DNA of 50,006 nucleotides from Sperchopsis tessellata (Eukaryota > Arthropoda > Insecta > Coleoptera > Hydrophilidae), in NCBI GenBank assembly GCA_033557685.1, contig JAWQRN010000025.1, forward strand, positions 1 through 50,006, in the 5' to 3' direction. Of the stretch, positions 38,201 through 42,277 are shown piece after piece. The notes beneath the pieces are model-generated. The model worked only from the letters and a program-made list of their open reading frames with translations, was not told where the DNA came from and did no database searches. A program made the position numbers and the translations under genes. Each line of letters begins with the position of its first letter. Positions within the stretch are counted from its first letter, which is position 1.

Positions 38201-38818
38201 AGAAATAAAATAATCAGGCCAATATTCTTTATAAACCATTTACGGGAGAAAGATATCGACCTTTCTGTAAAATAAATAACTTTTTAAATAATATCGCAAA
38301 CTGGACAGATGGCAAATCTATTTTCAAATTAATGGTGCTTCACCACACAATTTCTGCCGACTGGCTGACTATCTGATGAATAAATTAATTATAATAACAA
38401 TATTATAATTTGTGTTAACTACTAACGTCAATCGAACACATGTAAAAAAATCAGATTCTTTGCTGCCTGTAGTACTTGATCATCAAAATTTTGAAATTTG
38501 AATTATTATCCTCATGTAACATAATACAATTGTGAATTCGTACTTACCTAAATACTAACCAAACTATCAGTGGAAGCAAGAATACCAATAGTATAAGACT
38601 ATATATTGCGAGATTGAAGTCGCCTGTCGAAGGATCAACCATTGTAAGTTTTTGTCTTAATGTAGTTATAGTAAGGCCTGCGATATTATATCTTCGCATT
38701 TTATTGAATTCATTTACTATAACTATACATATTTTGTATTGAGTATCTTGCTCCAGTTTTTTATTAGATATATTTACGTTTAATTTATTACTAAAATTTC
38801 CATTAAAATCAGCATTAC
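1519..38818 (-). CDS. Receptor-type protein tyrosine phosphatase, partial gene (13 exons joined)
   Basis: Joining minus-strand exons 38818-38548, 33981-33929, 28627-28536, 26806-26675, 24289-24202, 20784-20708, 20552-20418, 20359-20219, 17194-17067, 11144-10768, 8960-8746, 1863-1723 and 1667-1519 gives 1999 nt and 665 whole codons with no stop. All junctions are GT-AG and phases match. The protein has an extracellular tail, a transmembrane helix, a juxtamembrane linker, D1 with KNRY, DYINANYI, WPDHGVP, HCSAGVGRTG and a Q-loop, then D2 with weakened motifs. By family knowledge it is a plasma-membrane enzyme removing phosphate from phosphotyrosine, with D1 catalytic and D2 regulatory. The ectodomain and D2 C-terminus are not in view. 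It resembles insect Ptp36E/RPTP-kappa-like proteins, but Ptp69D- or Ptp99A-type paralogues cannot be excluded without a search. Introns are loaded with transposons. Confidence 0.93.
1723..1863 (-). CDS. RPTP exon: D2 middle (FWP strand)
   Basis: 141 nt, 47 codons, phase 0. Acceptor ATTGTTACAG, donor GTACGT. It starts SSCIFWPTESSPELHPVPHI and ends YCKGKEE, matching the D2 segment between the VIVSLNE strand and the WPD region. Confidence 0.88.
2165..4612 (-). mobile_element. Ty3/gypsy LTR retrotransposon remnant
   Basis: On the minus strand the order is LTR piece (4612-4520), gag-like segment (RRAAALLNLMGVNTYKLVRN, near 4400), zinc knuckle CNICPKKGHLQIVC (near 3820), protease-like LDSGSAVSVMS (near 3730) and RT (3127-2603) with FVNFVDDIVVTG and YLGDIITREGL. 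A second LTR piece follows at 2353-2165. Both LTR pieces carry TGTATTAC, an AATAAA-bearing block and AGAGTTGTG. A purine run GAAGAGAGA lies just before the 3' copy. Stops and frameshifts break gag and RT, and RNase H and integrase are missing. It sits inside an RPTP intron in the same orientation as the gene. Confidence 0.8.
2603..3127 (-). pseudogene. Gypsy reverse transcriptase fragment
   Basis: 174 open codons covering the RT palm and thumb. FVNFVDDIVVTG holds the catalytic Asp pair (YLDD-type box with Val-Asp-Asp). CAFFEKEIKYLGDIITREGL and the following KAVIGMVNKY segment match the region where gypsy RT passes to RNase H, and the frame stops there. The fragment lacks the N-terminal RT fingers in frame; degenerate coding for them is visible at 3130-3300. 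Confidence 0.85.
4613..6059. other. No gene recognised (RPTP intron)
   Basis: AT-rich sequence with many stops in all frames. No motif, splice-bounded exon or clear repeat was found. Confidence 0.5.
6060..6330 (-). pseudogene. pogo/Tigger-like DDE transposase C-terminal fragment
   Basis: The minus strand reads CKMTIKNCFVDCGFSKEL, then after a frame break IDNINIADNQTEDDIYKC. The TIKNCF-x-x-GF pattern is the usual C-terminal hallmark of Tigger/Jerky/pogo DDE_1 transposases (TI.NCFR.AGF). Only the tail survives, with a frameshift and no catalytic core. The family call comes from this motif alone. Confidence 0.5.
6335..7020. repeat. GC-richer island, possible LTR-element end(s)
   Basis: This stretch is much less AT-rich than its surroundings and ends sharply. 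GTAAGAGGGGGTGT (6803) and GTAAGAGGGAGTGT (7004) each look like a polypurine tract followed by a TGT LTR start, and both continue into related CATAAAATTG / CACAAAATTG words. Two stacked LTR ends, or one internal duplication of a copia- or BEL-type element, would explain it. No protein motif was recognised, and the Trp/Gly-rich plus-strand frame at 6335-6559 has no family resemblance. Confidence 0.3.
7021..7411. other. No gene recognised
   Basis: Unassigned intronic sequence between the GC-richer island and the AT microsatellite. Confidence 0.4.
7412..7447. repeat. (AT)n microsatellite
   Basis: Uninterrupted AT dinucleotide run of about 36 bp. Confidence 0.95.
7795..8075. repeat. Foldback repeat, Penelope-related family (copy 1)
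   Basis: The left part reads ACTTCCACGGCTACAGTAAA, then a TATCTTC..GTTTTCCG block and GTTGGCTTTTGTTTTTGCC. The right end reads the CCCGGAAAACC / GAAGATA block in reverse. Between them lie four spaced units of the form TGTAGCTCT-AAAA-TGCTA. The same blocks occur at 21961-22368 and 27405-27690. No protein is encoded. Confidence 0.7.
8090..8290 (-). pseudogene. LINE endonuclease fragment
   Basis: On the minus strand a frame reads YFGDFKIDVLNSQL, then FGLIQRVTEPTRT. This matches the end of the APE-type endonuclease of CR1/Jockey-like LINEs (GDFNID...L....R.VTEPTR). Stops interrupt it, and nothing longer of the element was recognised around it. Confidence 0.5.
8746..8960 (-). CDS. RPTP exon: D2 N-terminal half
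   Basis: 215 nt. Acceptor ATATTTTAG, donor GTAAGT. It completes an Asp codon, then GYGRIYISRFPQND, SYINAVYVDGF, YIVTQQPLPNTLGDFWRLVY and VIVSLNEID. The PLPNT-DFWRLV pattern is typical of membrane-distal (D2) RPTP domains. Confidence 0.95.
9370..9580 (-). pseudogene. mariner-like transposase C-terminal fragment
   Basis: The minus strand reads SPDLTSSDY (third-Asp region), then after a frame change IIDECTLN-x-R-x-TFHN and NKFFYCQEV. These match the end of Tc1/mariner transposases (SPDLT..DF, then I..EC and YC.EV). The catalytic core and N-terminus are missing. Confidence 0.5.
9581..10767. other. No gene recognised (RPTP intron)
   Basis: AT-rich intron sequence. No exon, transposon protein or clear repeat was seen. 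Confidence 0.5.
10768..11144 (-). CDS. RPTP exon: D1 P-loop end, Q-loop and D1-D2 linker
   Basis: 377 nt. Acceptor ATTACAG, donor GTAAGT. It completes the Ser codon and gives AGVGRTG, then the segment REQRANMVDNIEQYKLVH with the Q-loop. The inter-domain linker follows, then KNRYQDIVP, the opening of D2. With the previous exon it shows that D1 keeps all the residues needed for catalysis. Confidence 0.96.
11714..12930 (+). pseudogene. mariner transposase, broken
   Basis: The N-terminus reads EAEKFEIFSLYLKNNRNKKA then TRSYITLYPNRPPP, a helix-turn-helix-like start with a stop at codon 3. After a gap of ~430 bp the catalytic part reads MLWTDKSITEIFNRKNR, KVWCGIFLNKIEGPIFLD and EQDGVSPHN, the first two Asp regions. 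A frame change leads to WPPNGPDITPLDTFLWG with the last acidic residue. The end resembles the CI..NGGHFE tail. About 100 residues are missing in the middle, where foreign sequence sits. Frameshifts and stops make it non-functional. Confidence 0.82.
11880..12060 (-). repeat. tRNA-derived SINE inside the mariner
   Basis: The reverse strand has an A-box-like AGTTAGCTATGCGA region and a perfect B box GGTTCGATTCC, spaced as in a tRNA promoter. An AT-rich tail follows. No acceptor-stem pairing was found, so this is a SINE head rather than a tRNA gene. It interrupts the transposase reading frame. Confidence 0.55.
13495..13844. other. No gene recognised
   Basis: AT-rich intron sequence between the mariner and the SINE, with no recognisable feature. 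Confidence 0.4.
13845..13960 (+). repeat. tRNA-derived SINE (short)
   Basis: A tRNA-like head reads GTCAGCTCAGTGGTTAAA then CGGCTACTAAGCGTAAGG, with a B-box-like GGGTTCAAGATCC. It is followed by CAGCTTTTGTGATTA and an A/T-rich tail. The head and the CTTTTGTGATTA junction also occur in the SINE at 24590, so both belong to one family. Confidence 0.65.
13961..15009. other. No gene recognised (RPTP intron)
   Basis: AT-rich sequence; no motif or repeat was recognised. Confidence 0.45.
15010..15230 (+). pseudogene. LINE reverse transcriptase fragment
   Basis: Reads LSKVFDCMQSEVSLGKLHYY, then with frame changes VNYGVAQG-x-x-LGPLFF. This matches RT motifs 2 and 3 of Jockey/CR1-like LINEs (DLSKAFDCV...LL.KL..YG.RG then GVPQGS.LGPLLF). 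It holds several stops. Orientation is opposite to the RPTP gene. Confidence 0.68.
15231..17066. other. No gene recognised (RPTP intron)
   Basis: Mostly AT-rich. A GC-richer stretch near 15960-16160 has a minus-strand frame with LKQELAAIVLAVKNLG, faintly like an LTR-element RNase H, but too weak to call. Confidence 0.4.
17067..17194 (-). CDS. RPTP exon: D1, WPD loop and HC of the P-loop
   Basis: 128 nt. Acceptor TGTAATAG, donor GTATGT. It contains LHFTSWPDHGVP (general-acid Asp) and ends PIVVHC plus AG of a Ser codon, so the catalytic cysteine is the last full codon. The intron splits the active-site signature HCS/AGVGRTG. Confidence 0.96.
17195..20218. other. RPTP intron, mostly unassigned
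   Basis: Low-complexity AT-rich DNA. At 19475-19575 the plus strand reads HWLPINAK followed by a degenerate YQVLC...PYQSNY, faintly like the C-terminal (L)HWLP.KARI..K segment of some LINEs. The plus-strand frame at 19602-19850 is open for 82 codons but matches nothing recognised. Confidence 0.35.
20219..20359 (-). CDS. RPTP exon: D1, EQYWP motif
   Basis: 141 nt, 47 codons, phase 0. Acceptor ATTTTAG, donor GTAAGTC. It begins KKTEQYWP and ends DGEERK, the variable strand pair before the WPD loop. Only a 58-nt intron separates it from the preceding exon. Confidence 0.93.
20418..20552 (-). CDS. RPTP exon: D1, ATQGP and DFWRMIWQ motifs
   Basis: 135 nt, 45 codons, phase 0. Acceptor TATATACAG, donor GTAATT. 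It contains YIATQGP, DFWRMIWQ and the hydrophobic strand YIIMLANV, all classic PTP motifs in the usual order. Confidence 0.94.
20708..20784 (-). CDS. RPTP exon: D1, DYINANYI motif
   Basis: 77 nt. Acceptor AAATTTCAG, donor GTAAGC. It completes a Tyr codon and continues DHTRVVLEKINNDDYSDYIN then ANYIE, the conserved D1 strand that follows the recognition loop. Confidence 0.93.
20805..22480. repeat. ~0.5-0.7 kb tandem duplication in an RPTP intron
   Basis: The block 20805-21470 is repeated at 21487-22480. Shared landmarks include TGTTTAAACTATTTAAAATG, GAGGAACTGAGCGAAAAGA, GGTTAGAAATTATATACATG, TCAGTGCTTCTTGGATTGTA and ACGTCTACACTRATACC. The second copy is interrupted by the foldback insertion 21961-22368. 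Copies differ by scattered substitutions and small indels, so the duplication is not recent. Confidence 0.9.
21961..22368. mobile_element. Foldback element, Penelope-related family (copy 2), with 22-bp target duplication
   Basis: 408 bp bounded by an identical 22-bp direct repeat (21939-21960 and 22369-22390). The pre-insertion context survives in the other copy of the tandem duplication. The element is a long imperfect palindrome: CTTCAGGTTTTCCG / TAACCGTGTGTTG / CTTTTGTTTTTGCCGAC then repeated TGTAGCTCT-AAGTGCTA units on both arms. The left arm lacks the outer ~40 bp present on the right (ACTTCCACGGCCATAGTAAA), as in a 5'-truncated retro-insertion. It encodes no protein. Confidence 0.85.
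22481..24201. other. No gene recognised (RPTP intron)
   Basis: Very AT-rich; no repeat or coding signal could be supported. Confidence 0.5.
24202..24289 (-). CDS. RPTP exon: D1 N-terminus with KNRY motif
   Basis: 88 nt, 29 codons plus one base. Acceptor ACACTTTCAG, donor GTAAGTT. It reads YFVRGQTKPWTYGAEKPNKF then KNRYNNLIA. KNRY is the phosphotyrosine-recognition-loop start; the Tyr stacks on substrate phosphotyrosine in active family members. Confidence 0.92.
24590..24850 (+). repeat. tRNA-derived SINE (longer copy)
   Basis: The head reads CTGTAGTTTAGTGGCTAAGG (A-box region), then GCAGACTAGGTTCGAATCTCC (B box GGTTCGAAT) trimmed here to its core. A junction CTTTTGTGATTAGG and a ~170-bp body with CCACGTGCAAGTTAAAGAAC follow. 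The family is shared with 13845. Insertion is antisense to the RPTP gene. Confidence 0.72.
24950..26105 (+). mobile_element. RTE-type LINE, internally deleted
   Basis: The endonuclease part (25150-25410) reads LGQIQWEFIGLREERRKGEE then LLYYHGTNN and GVGFMVH. After a short scrap it jumps to the reverse transcriptase (25560-26095): LKAVAYKILTKIITNRL, LRCTFVDYEKVLDTLKISKV, GDTISPKLFSAAL in a shifted frame, and HLRFADDMA with the catalytic FADD. Stops and frameshifts are present, and the region between endonuclease and RT is deleted. An upstream stretch with GCTCAGCT-GCGGACCAA resembles the one preceding the 44.8 kb copy, suggesting one family. It is antisense to the RPTP gene. Confidence 0.82.
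26148..26217. repeat. (TA)n microsatellite
   Basis: About 70 bp of TA repeats with two TATG interruptions, directly after the RTE RT fragment. Confidence 0.95.
26218..26674. other. No gene recognised (RPTP intron)
   Basis: Unassigned intron sequence up to the donor of the next RPTP exon. Confidence 0.4.
26675..26806 (-). CDS. RPTP exon: juxtamembrane, start of phosphatase region
   Basis: 132 nt, 44 codons, phase 0 at both ends. Acceptor TTTTTGTTAG, donor GTAAGT. It ends with NLNDFEEYVKDALKTGELEK, the helix-loop that leads into RPTP D1 in many family members. Confidence 0.88.
26807..27404. other. No gene recognised (RPTP intron)
   Basis: AT-rich sequence without a recognisable feature. Confidence 0.4.
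27405..27690. mobile_element. Foldback element, Penelope-related family (copy 3)
   Basis: The left arm runs TGTTGGCC-TTAGTTTTTGCC, GACGTTTCGTCCACTGTTG, GGGGACATTATCAAGACATG and TGTAGCTCTTAAAAGTGCTA. The right arm repeats these in reverse order and strand, ending ATCTCCCGGAAAACC. It is a near-perfect long palindrome with a short centre near 27535-27550. The reverse of GACGTTTCGTCCAC is GTGGACGAAACGTC, the word also seen at the ends of the Penelope-like elements. Confidence 0.8.
27691..28535. other. No gene recognised (RPTP intron)
   Basis: No feature recognised. The 30-bp RPTP linker exon begins just after. Confidence 0.4.
28536..28627 (-). CDS. RPTP exon: juxtamembrane linker, Pro/Ser-rich
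   Basis: A 92-nt exon with acceptor ATTTATAG and donor GTAAGT. It begins by completing an Asp codon and reads NHSPDIIPLASTGPSEIQ then KAPSVATKPKIP. It has low complexity and no domain, as expected of an RPTP cytoplasmic linker, and could be alternatively spliced. A Penelope-like element lies only about 20-30 bp upstream of its acceptor. Confidence 0.8.
28650..30260 (+). mobile_element. Penelope-like element (reverse transcriptase plus C-terminal nuclease remnant)
   Basis: Plus-strand frames read in order: NLNKDELNALTELKRNE; VMDSQMYATKILDLL; LPLYGLPNINRPLIHLQSIV; FFTSTPVNDVI; GAAIGSMLSSVIANTFM; VDDKFDIW (RT catalytic Asp pair); and YRKFTHTNRYLH. Near 29920-30045 come EYSHATGH and REPIEVYYHPNHINRG, the signature of the C-terminal GIY-YIG nuclease end. 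The order and motifs match Penelope-like RTs, not LINE or LTR RTs. At least six frame changes or stops inactivate it. It ends with GTGGACAAAACATCGGCACGG and TTTCCACCCGGAAA. It is antisense to the RPTP gene. Confidence 0.88.
30261..31016. other. No gene recognised (RPTP intron)
   Basis: AT-rich sequence with no recognisable feature. Confidence 0.4.
31017..31123. mobile_element. Short hairpin element with 12-bp target duplication
   Basis: 107 bp flanked by AATAATTATCTA at 31005-31016 and 31124-31135. The core is a perfect 20-bp stem (31053-31072 with 31081-31100) around the 8-base loop ACACTTAT. The outer ends read ACTTCCACGGTTATTATCTG and CCACCCGGAAACAATATTCA. Related copies or halves lie at 37545-37665, 45820-45875 and 47215-47275, and the right end matches the 3' end of the Penelope-like element at 30230-30255. 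Confidence 0.85.
31565..31910 (-). pseudogene. RTE-type LINE, C-terminal fragment
   Basis: Minus-strand reading gives LGTSLRGRIPNNRIRKMTGE, then TDVVECIITLK, NWACHVMKYLDN, TKKILQCMPR, GHPPRWTDDIK, TNWMEITQIQQ and VQQWMQIV. These match, in order, the conserved C-terminus of insect RTE/BovB-like endonuclease-reverse transcriptases (RIPN..IR..TG..DV....LK..WAGH.....D.RW). A few stops are present. No other part of the element was found next to it. Confidence 0.85.
31911..33059. other. RPTP intron, mostly unassigned
   Basis: At 32790-32850 the minus strand has AGGATGTCATCGAAATACCG next to TCGGAGACAACTG, faintly like the shared Penelope terminal motif. The minus frames at 32723-33022 are open for up to 99 codons but match no family that I recognise. 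Confidence 0.35.
33060..33830 (-). pseudogene. mariner-like transposase, near full span but broken
   Basis: Minus-strand order: YHERFPERHTPSNKIFVRF (N-terminal helix-turn-helix region), IVGPNISDSNLEKVIFRTR, AAENPHWMLVVNF (first-Asp region), QDEAPPRKKHLQISG (QD.APPH box, with Glu for Gly and Arg for His), NNGYIRWPTRSPDITLLNHY with WHYLKETL (third-acid region), then the SKEVISELMHHI tail. Several frameshifts and stops break it. The last region begins only ~100 bp from the RPTP exon at 33929. Terminal inverted repeats were not recognised. Confidence 0.8.
33929..33981 (-). CDS. RPTP exon: juxtamembrane, basic
   Basis: A 53-nt exon with acceptor GATTTACAG and donor GTAAGT. It reads KKQGKVVWPPIFRMNRL plus one base of the next codon. 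Phase matches both neighbours exactly. The basic start follows directly on the transmembrane helix. Confidence 0.85.
34205..34700 (+). pseudogene. Jockey-like LINE, RT C-terminal fragment
   Basis: The plus strand reads KMYWLIGRNCSLSIYIKLLL, YKQILKPVSTYGIQVSGCTK, then in another frame EIIQRIQNN, WYIRNNDLHRDLKVEPV and HNHENIEAIKL. This is the post-RT segment of Jockey-clade ORF2 (LLYK.I.KP...YGIQLWG...S.I..IQR.Q.K.LR, then the H.N.EA..L tail). One frameshift is obvious. It lies upstream of an RPTP exon, in antisense. Confidence 0.82.
34246..35075 (+). repeat. Direct repeat of the Jockey-like LINE 5' segment
   Basis: The block 34246-34350 (AGCAGTATATTTGTATAAAC, TTTCAAATGTTT, CCAAACTACTGGCAAA, AAAATCTGGCACTACAACAT) recurs at 34960-35070 with about 90 percent identity plus a ~20-bp insertion. 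The second copy stops where the first continues into the RT tail. It is a partial second insertion or a local duplication. Confidence 0.82.
35195..35420 (+). pseudogene. mariner-like transposase fragment, with a diverged partial copy
   Basis: From 35214 the plus strand reads MAKVFWDAVGVLFFEYMHRE then YIINGKAF, matching the mariner core around the second Asp (VFWD..GI...DYL..G.TING..Y). A diverged copy of the nucleotide block follows at 35350-35420 (ACACAATTTTCAGGAAA .. AGAATATATG). Confidence 0.6.
35421..36425. other. No gene recognised (RPTP intron)
   Basis: Short open frames only (minus 35411-35677, 35542-35763) without family motifs. Confidence 0.4.
36430..37010 (-). pseudogene. Penelope-like element fragment with GIY-YIG nuclease segment
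   Basis: The minus strand reads CCNRCYIGHIKPKRKRLALH (YIG plus the Arg/His-rich helix of a GIY-YIG nuclease), then HVFNTSHQMDFDNAQVLN, MEPNLQKCNF and QAFHIYRQF, the usual end of this nuclease domain (H....H.DF..A.VL..E.N...R.F.EA..I). Upstream, 37010-36830 reads KKLFDILLWNGYSPPLVSKL, possibly the segment that precedes the nuclease. Stops interrupt it. Confidence 0.7.
37040..37230 (+). repeat. Inverted copy of 36840-37010
   Basis: The plus strand here carries GGTTACCCACCCCCTTGG, ATATGAGTAGTGTTGTAT and CGGTGGTGGTGTAGCAAAAA, the reverse complement of 36840-37010 with substitutions. The two copies face each other across a ~35-bp centre, so a long hairpin is possible. Confidence 0.85.
37545..37665 (-). 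mobile_element. Hairpin element (diverged copy)
   Basis: On the minus strand it begins ACTTCCACGGTTATTATCTA and ends CCGGAAACAATATTCATAAG, as in the copy at 31017-31123. The internal arms are weakened (GTGTAAAGGCTCCAATAAGT pairs imperfectly with ACTTATTAAAGCTTCTGCAT). Confidence 0.75.
37740..38080 (-). pseudogene. Penelope-like element, C-terminal fragment and terminal motif
   Basis: The minus strand reads KEAIEIYNHSNNINRDKGFQ then LSFAWRTSCPPTVEIN, the typical end of a Penelope-like ORF (FKEAIEI..H.NN.NRD.G..LS..W). It then runs to AACAGTGGACAAAACGTCGG, the same word seen in the foldback elements and at the end of the 28.65 kb element. Confidence 0.82.
38081..38547. other. No gene recognised (RPTP intron)
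   Basis: AT-rich sequence up to the transmembrane exon. No feature was recognised. Confidence 0.4.
38548..38818 (-). CDS. RPTP exon: extracellular stalk and transmembrane helix
   Basis: The exon carries 89 full codons between phase-2 ends. Its start follows TTGTTTCAG and its end precedes GTAAGTA. The first ~60 residues look like the last part of a fibronectin-III-like or membrane-proximal domain, with Asn-rich sites NFS and NIS that could be glycosylated and the segment TQYKICIVIVNEFNK. Then LAIYSLILLVFLLPLIVWLVF, trimmed by the junction, forms one clear membrane span. The last codon (AG + A) is completed by the next exon as Arg, giving RKK just inside the membrane as a stop-transfer signal. 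No further upstream exon was recognised in the 11 kb to the window end. Confidence 0.9.
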
Positions 38819-39214
38819 CTGAAACAATTAATAAATTACAGATTATAGGTAACTAGCTAAATGATAATACAATTTTACTTCAATACCAATATACCTAAGA
38901 GTTAATGATGCATTAAAGAATTACATTGATAACAGAACTTTTGTCAGATTAATTATCAAAAACAATTAATTAAAATGCTTCAAGTTTAAACATCTGAATT
39001 ATATTCAAATATAAATAATACAGTTTTATCTGGTTATCCAGCATTGCCGGGTAAAGATGGTTATCATGGCAAACCTAGATAATCTTGGAGTTGTGTGAAA
39101 ATATAAAAATTGTTTGTTTCATAGTGGCTTGTTGACAGTCAGCGCAGTTAAGAAGTTGGGTTACTACTTGCCATTTAGATGGTGGTACATGAAAGATGCT
39201 AGTGTGCAGTAATC

Positions 39215-39600
39215 GGGCATCTACCTTGTCCAGATTATCAGGGTATTTACCTTGTTCGGGTTGTCCAGGGCATCCACCTTGTCCAGTTTATCCAGGTTTT
39301 TAGGGCATTCTCCTTGTTCAGTTATCCAGGTTTTTAGGGCATTCTCCTTGTCCAGTTTATCCAGGTTTTTAGGGCATTCTCCTTGTCCGTGTTATCCAGA
39401 GCATTTACCTTGTCTGGGTTTTACACCTTGTCCTTTATATCCACCTTGTCTAGAGCATCCACTTTGACCAGATTGTCTAGGTTATCGATCTTGTCCAGAT
39501 TGACCTGGGCATCTAACTTGATTGTTAACAGATTGTTCTTGGTGTCCATCTTAACAAGGTTGTCTAGGACGTCCACCTTCGTCAGACTGTCCATATTACT
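39215..39600. repeat. Minisatellite (CACCTTGTCCAG-TTATCCAGG family)
   Basis: At least ten diverged units built from CACCTTGTCCAG and TTATCCAGG occur, some carrying the extra TTTTTAGGGCATTCTC. Unit length varies (about 24 to 35 bp). Short plus-strand frames through it are by-products of the repeat. Confidence 0.85.
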
Positions 39601-39829
39601 CTAGCTCTTCCCTAGCTCTCCTGAATGCCCAGCTCTTCCACCAAGCTTGCTCAAGATAAACTTATTGTCCAGGTTATTCAAGGATACCAGCAGATTTAGA
39701 TGTATCTGATTTTCTATTATAAAATAATCATTAGTGGTAACAACTACAGCCAGAACATCTACCGAAGGCATGATATTCCAAAAACCTGTGATAATACAGA
39801 ACTACTTGCACAAAAAATGCGAGTTCAAA

Positions 39830-40195
39830 TATATTTCGAACCAGAGTATCTGATGAAGGATGAGCATTTTGAAAAATCATGGTTAACTAAAACTCTTGCA
39901 ACAGGTAACCTTGGGTTCACTGATATTTCGAATCAGAACATCTGATCAAGCCAGAATATTCTGAAAAACCGTGGTTAACAACCAGAACTCTTGCAACTGA
40001 GTTCACTGACATTTCAAATCAGAATATATGTTAAAGGTAAAATAAATCCAAGAAGTCAATCAGAACACTTGTTTCAAGCAATCCTAAGTTCATTGAAATT
40101 TTGAACAAGAATATCTACTAAAAGCAAAATAAATCTCAAAAAAATGTAGCGAACGAGATCTCTTGTATCAGATATCCTTGAGTTCACTAACATAA
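39830..40195. repeat. Degenerate ~90-bp tandem repeat
   Basis: Four adjacent units start near 39830, 39922, 40009 and 40099. Each begins ATTTCGAA(T/C)CAGA or a variant, has an AAC-rich middle with CTCTTG or CACTTG, and ends GTTCACTG or GTTCATTG. Copies have drifted. Confidence 0.75.
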
Positions 40196-40199
40196 GTAT

Positions 40200-40910
40200 C
40201 TGAAAATGGCAACAACTTCTTCTCGAATAACATTGCCTTATGTAAGGAACTTCCAAAAGATCCATGAAAACAGCCACATCATCATGTATTGGATATTCCC
40301 AAAAGTTCAGAACTGTCCTTGAATAACTTCATCAAGCTGCATAATTGTACAGGCAGTATCATCTATAATTTTTAAAACTCTTAAAAAAATATTTCTGACA
40401 CTTTTTAGCAACAATCGCCTTTTACCTACAGCTACTGTACCAGACATCGATAAAATTAAACAGTGTATATATGCCCCCCTGCAAATATTGCTTATTGGAA
40501 CCCATCAATCTAATGACTCTGCATAAGATTTCTACAGGTATGATGTTCCTCTGTCGTGGTAATTTCCCCAAAGCTTGACCATTTACTATCTAAGGTCGTA
40601 AAATCATCAACGAAATTTTCTGAGTTCTCTCAGCAGTAATAACATGATGATTGCTTACATAAAATAAATAAATCATGTTCCTCATAATGGTATGAAATTC
40701 ATTAATACAGTTTTTCTAGACACAGATTCCAAACTTAGAAAATAGTAATCTCTTTATATTACTACAATAAGTCCATTATAATATAGTATTTATAAGTAAC
40801 TATTTCAGTCAATCTATTTCAGTTCTATTTTTAATCATACACCAGCATAATGTTTTATTTCCAATAATCACTTCATATTAAGGCTGATCAACACATCTTT
40901 AAATTACTTT
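40200..40910. other. No gene recognised
   Basis: No exon or transposon protein was recognised upstream of the RPTP transmembrane exon here. Confidence 0.4.
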
Positions 40911-41207
40911 ACTGTTGTTGTTGTGTTTCCTCTGGTAGCTGCTGGCATGGTTATTCTTGTAGTGAAAGGTTTCCAGGGTTTAGGGTGAGATTAGATTAGG
41001 ATTAAGGAAGAATGCACTTAACACAACAATTAATATAACGCGACATTATTCAAACTAATTTTATAGTGAATGAGCGAGGTGGAGTGGAAATGCGAGTATA
41101 GTGAAAGCGGGGCGAAAGTGGTTAAACGCACATTTTGACGTCTCGTGACGAGCTGATTTTACGGCGATATATGCGAGGCAGGTAGTAAATGCGAACTGAC
41201 TTAAAAT

Positions 41208-41521
41208 ATGGGTAGTTCGATATTAGGTAAGAAATCGGACGTGATGTTGACAATTACCCAGTTTATGATGGGTAATTTGGAAGTCCTAGCGAATATAACT
41301 GATTGTACCCCCTGGAGGAATAACGGCAAATCTAAGTACAAAGAAATTTTTGCGGCGGTAACATCTCTCCCGGCCATGTTTATTCCAAGGGAAAAACATA
41401 ATCAAGCTACGAAAGATATAAGTACGATACGGAAACTATAAAATACTGGGGTAAATAATGCTAAAAAACTAACTAAACTAATGGTAGAGAAACTTAAGAT
41501 TAAGGATGTATGGGTGGAGCA
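41208..41521 (+). CDS. Unrecognised plus-strand coding-like frame in the BEL element
   Basis: 77 codons start MGSSILGKKSDVMLTITQFM and end at a TAA, but the same frame continues for 34 more codons (NTGVNNAKKLTKLMVEKLKI...). It opens just after a GC-richer stretch at 41040-41200 and runs against the flanking integrase. No family was recognised. It may be a remnant of another element inserted in the BEL LTR region, or chance. Confidence 0.25.
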
Positions 41522-41799
41522 GGGAAGGGCACCACTTTCGAAATAGATCGTGTGAATGTGCCTTTAGCATCCTTGACTGTTACAACGCGGACAATTTGGT
41601 CTGAACTAGGATGAACCTTGGTGATGCATCCAAGCTTCCATCCCAAAGGGGCTGAATTCTGGTTGACTAACAAAACAAGATCTCCAATTTGAAAGTTAGG
41701 AGTCTGAGCTCTCCATTTCCGTTTTTGTTGAAGAGTATGAAGGTATTCTATACTCCAAAAATGATGGATCACTTGATTTAAAAGTAGCCATTGTGACAA
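41500..41799 (-). pseudogene. BEL/Pao integrase C-terminus
   Basis: The minus strand reads FWSIEYLHTLQQKRKWRAQT then NFQIGDLVLLVNQNSAPLGW and VRVVTVKDAKGTFTRSISKV. It matches the C-terminal domain of Pao integrases (W..EYL..LQ.R.KW......VGDLVL......P..WKLG.V...HPG.D...RV..V.T..G...R.V.K). The segment between 42162 and 41810, with the DDE core, has been deleted or decayed. Confidence 0.85.
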
Positions 41800-41931
41800 T
41801 ATAGCTGGTTTTGGATAACATAAGTTTTCGTCAGCGGGGGCGAGTAGGGGAGCTTGTGTGGAAAGTCTAGAGCATGTTGTACAGCGAAAAATGCGATATT
41901 GAATAATTCTACGAGCGGTGATTATCTAATA

Positions 41932-42162
41932 TCATTGAGTTAGAAAATATTGCAGCAGTTGTGAACCTGCGTGCAAATACGAGCGAGGGTAATTATCTAT
42001 TATTAGATTAATAACATGCGAATTTGTTAATGGTAATATGGAATGTGTGGACTGCTTACTCATAGTGGAGTGTTGAAGTCTATTTACAATAAGAACAATT
42101 CCCTTTTCATCTATGAAGGGATGCAGCGGCAACCAAGTCTTCGGACATGAACCTGATTGCAA
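41932..42162 (-). pseudogene. BEL/Pao integrase N-terminal segment
   Basis: The minus strand reads LPLHPFIDEKGIVLIVNRLQ, HSTMSKQSTHSILPLTNSHV and LIIDNYPRSYLHAGSQLLQY. This matches Pao pol just before the integrase core (PFLDE.G...V.GRL, HP.LLP..H, LI...H...LHAG.Q). RNase H and RT upstream are missing. Confidence 0.8.
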
Positions 42163-42277
42163 CGAGGTGAATTTTGAGAATGTTTGGCATTTGGATTCAC
42201 ATGATTAAGACATTAACGAAGGCTGTAAGCGATGAATCTTTGCAAGCGGGTGAAACTGGACAAATGTGCAAATATAC

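Noticed and set aside
39252..39604. Plus-strand frames with repeated Ser/Pro/Cys text
   Set aside because: By-products of the minisatellite; not interpreted as proteins, and direct repeats lack the uniform length and unique spacers of CRISPR.
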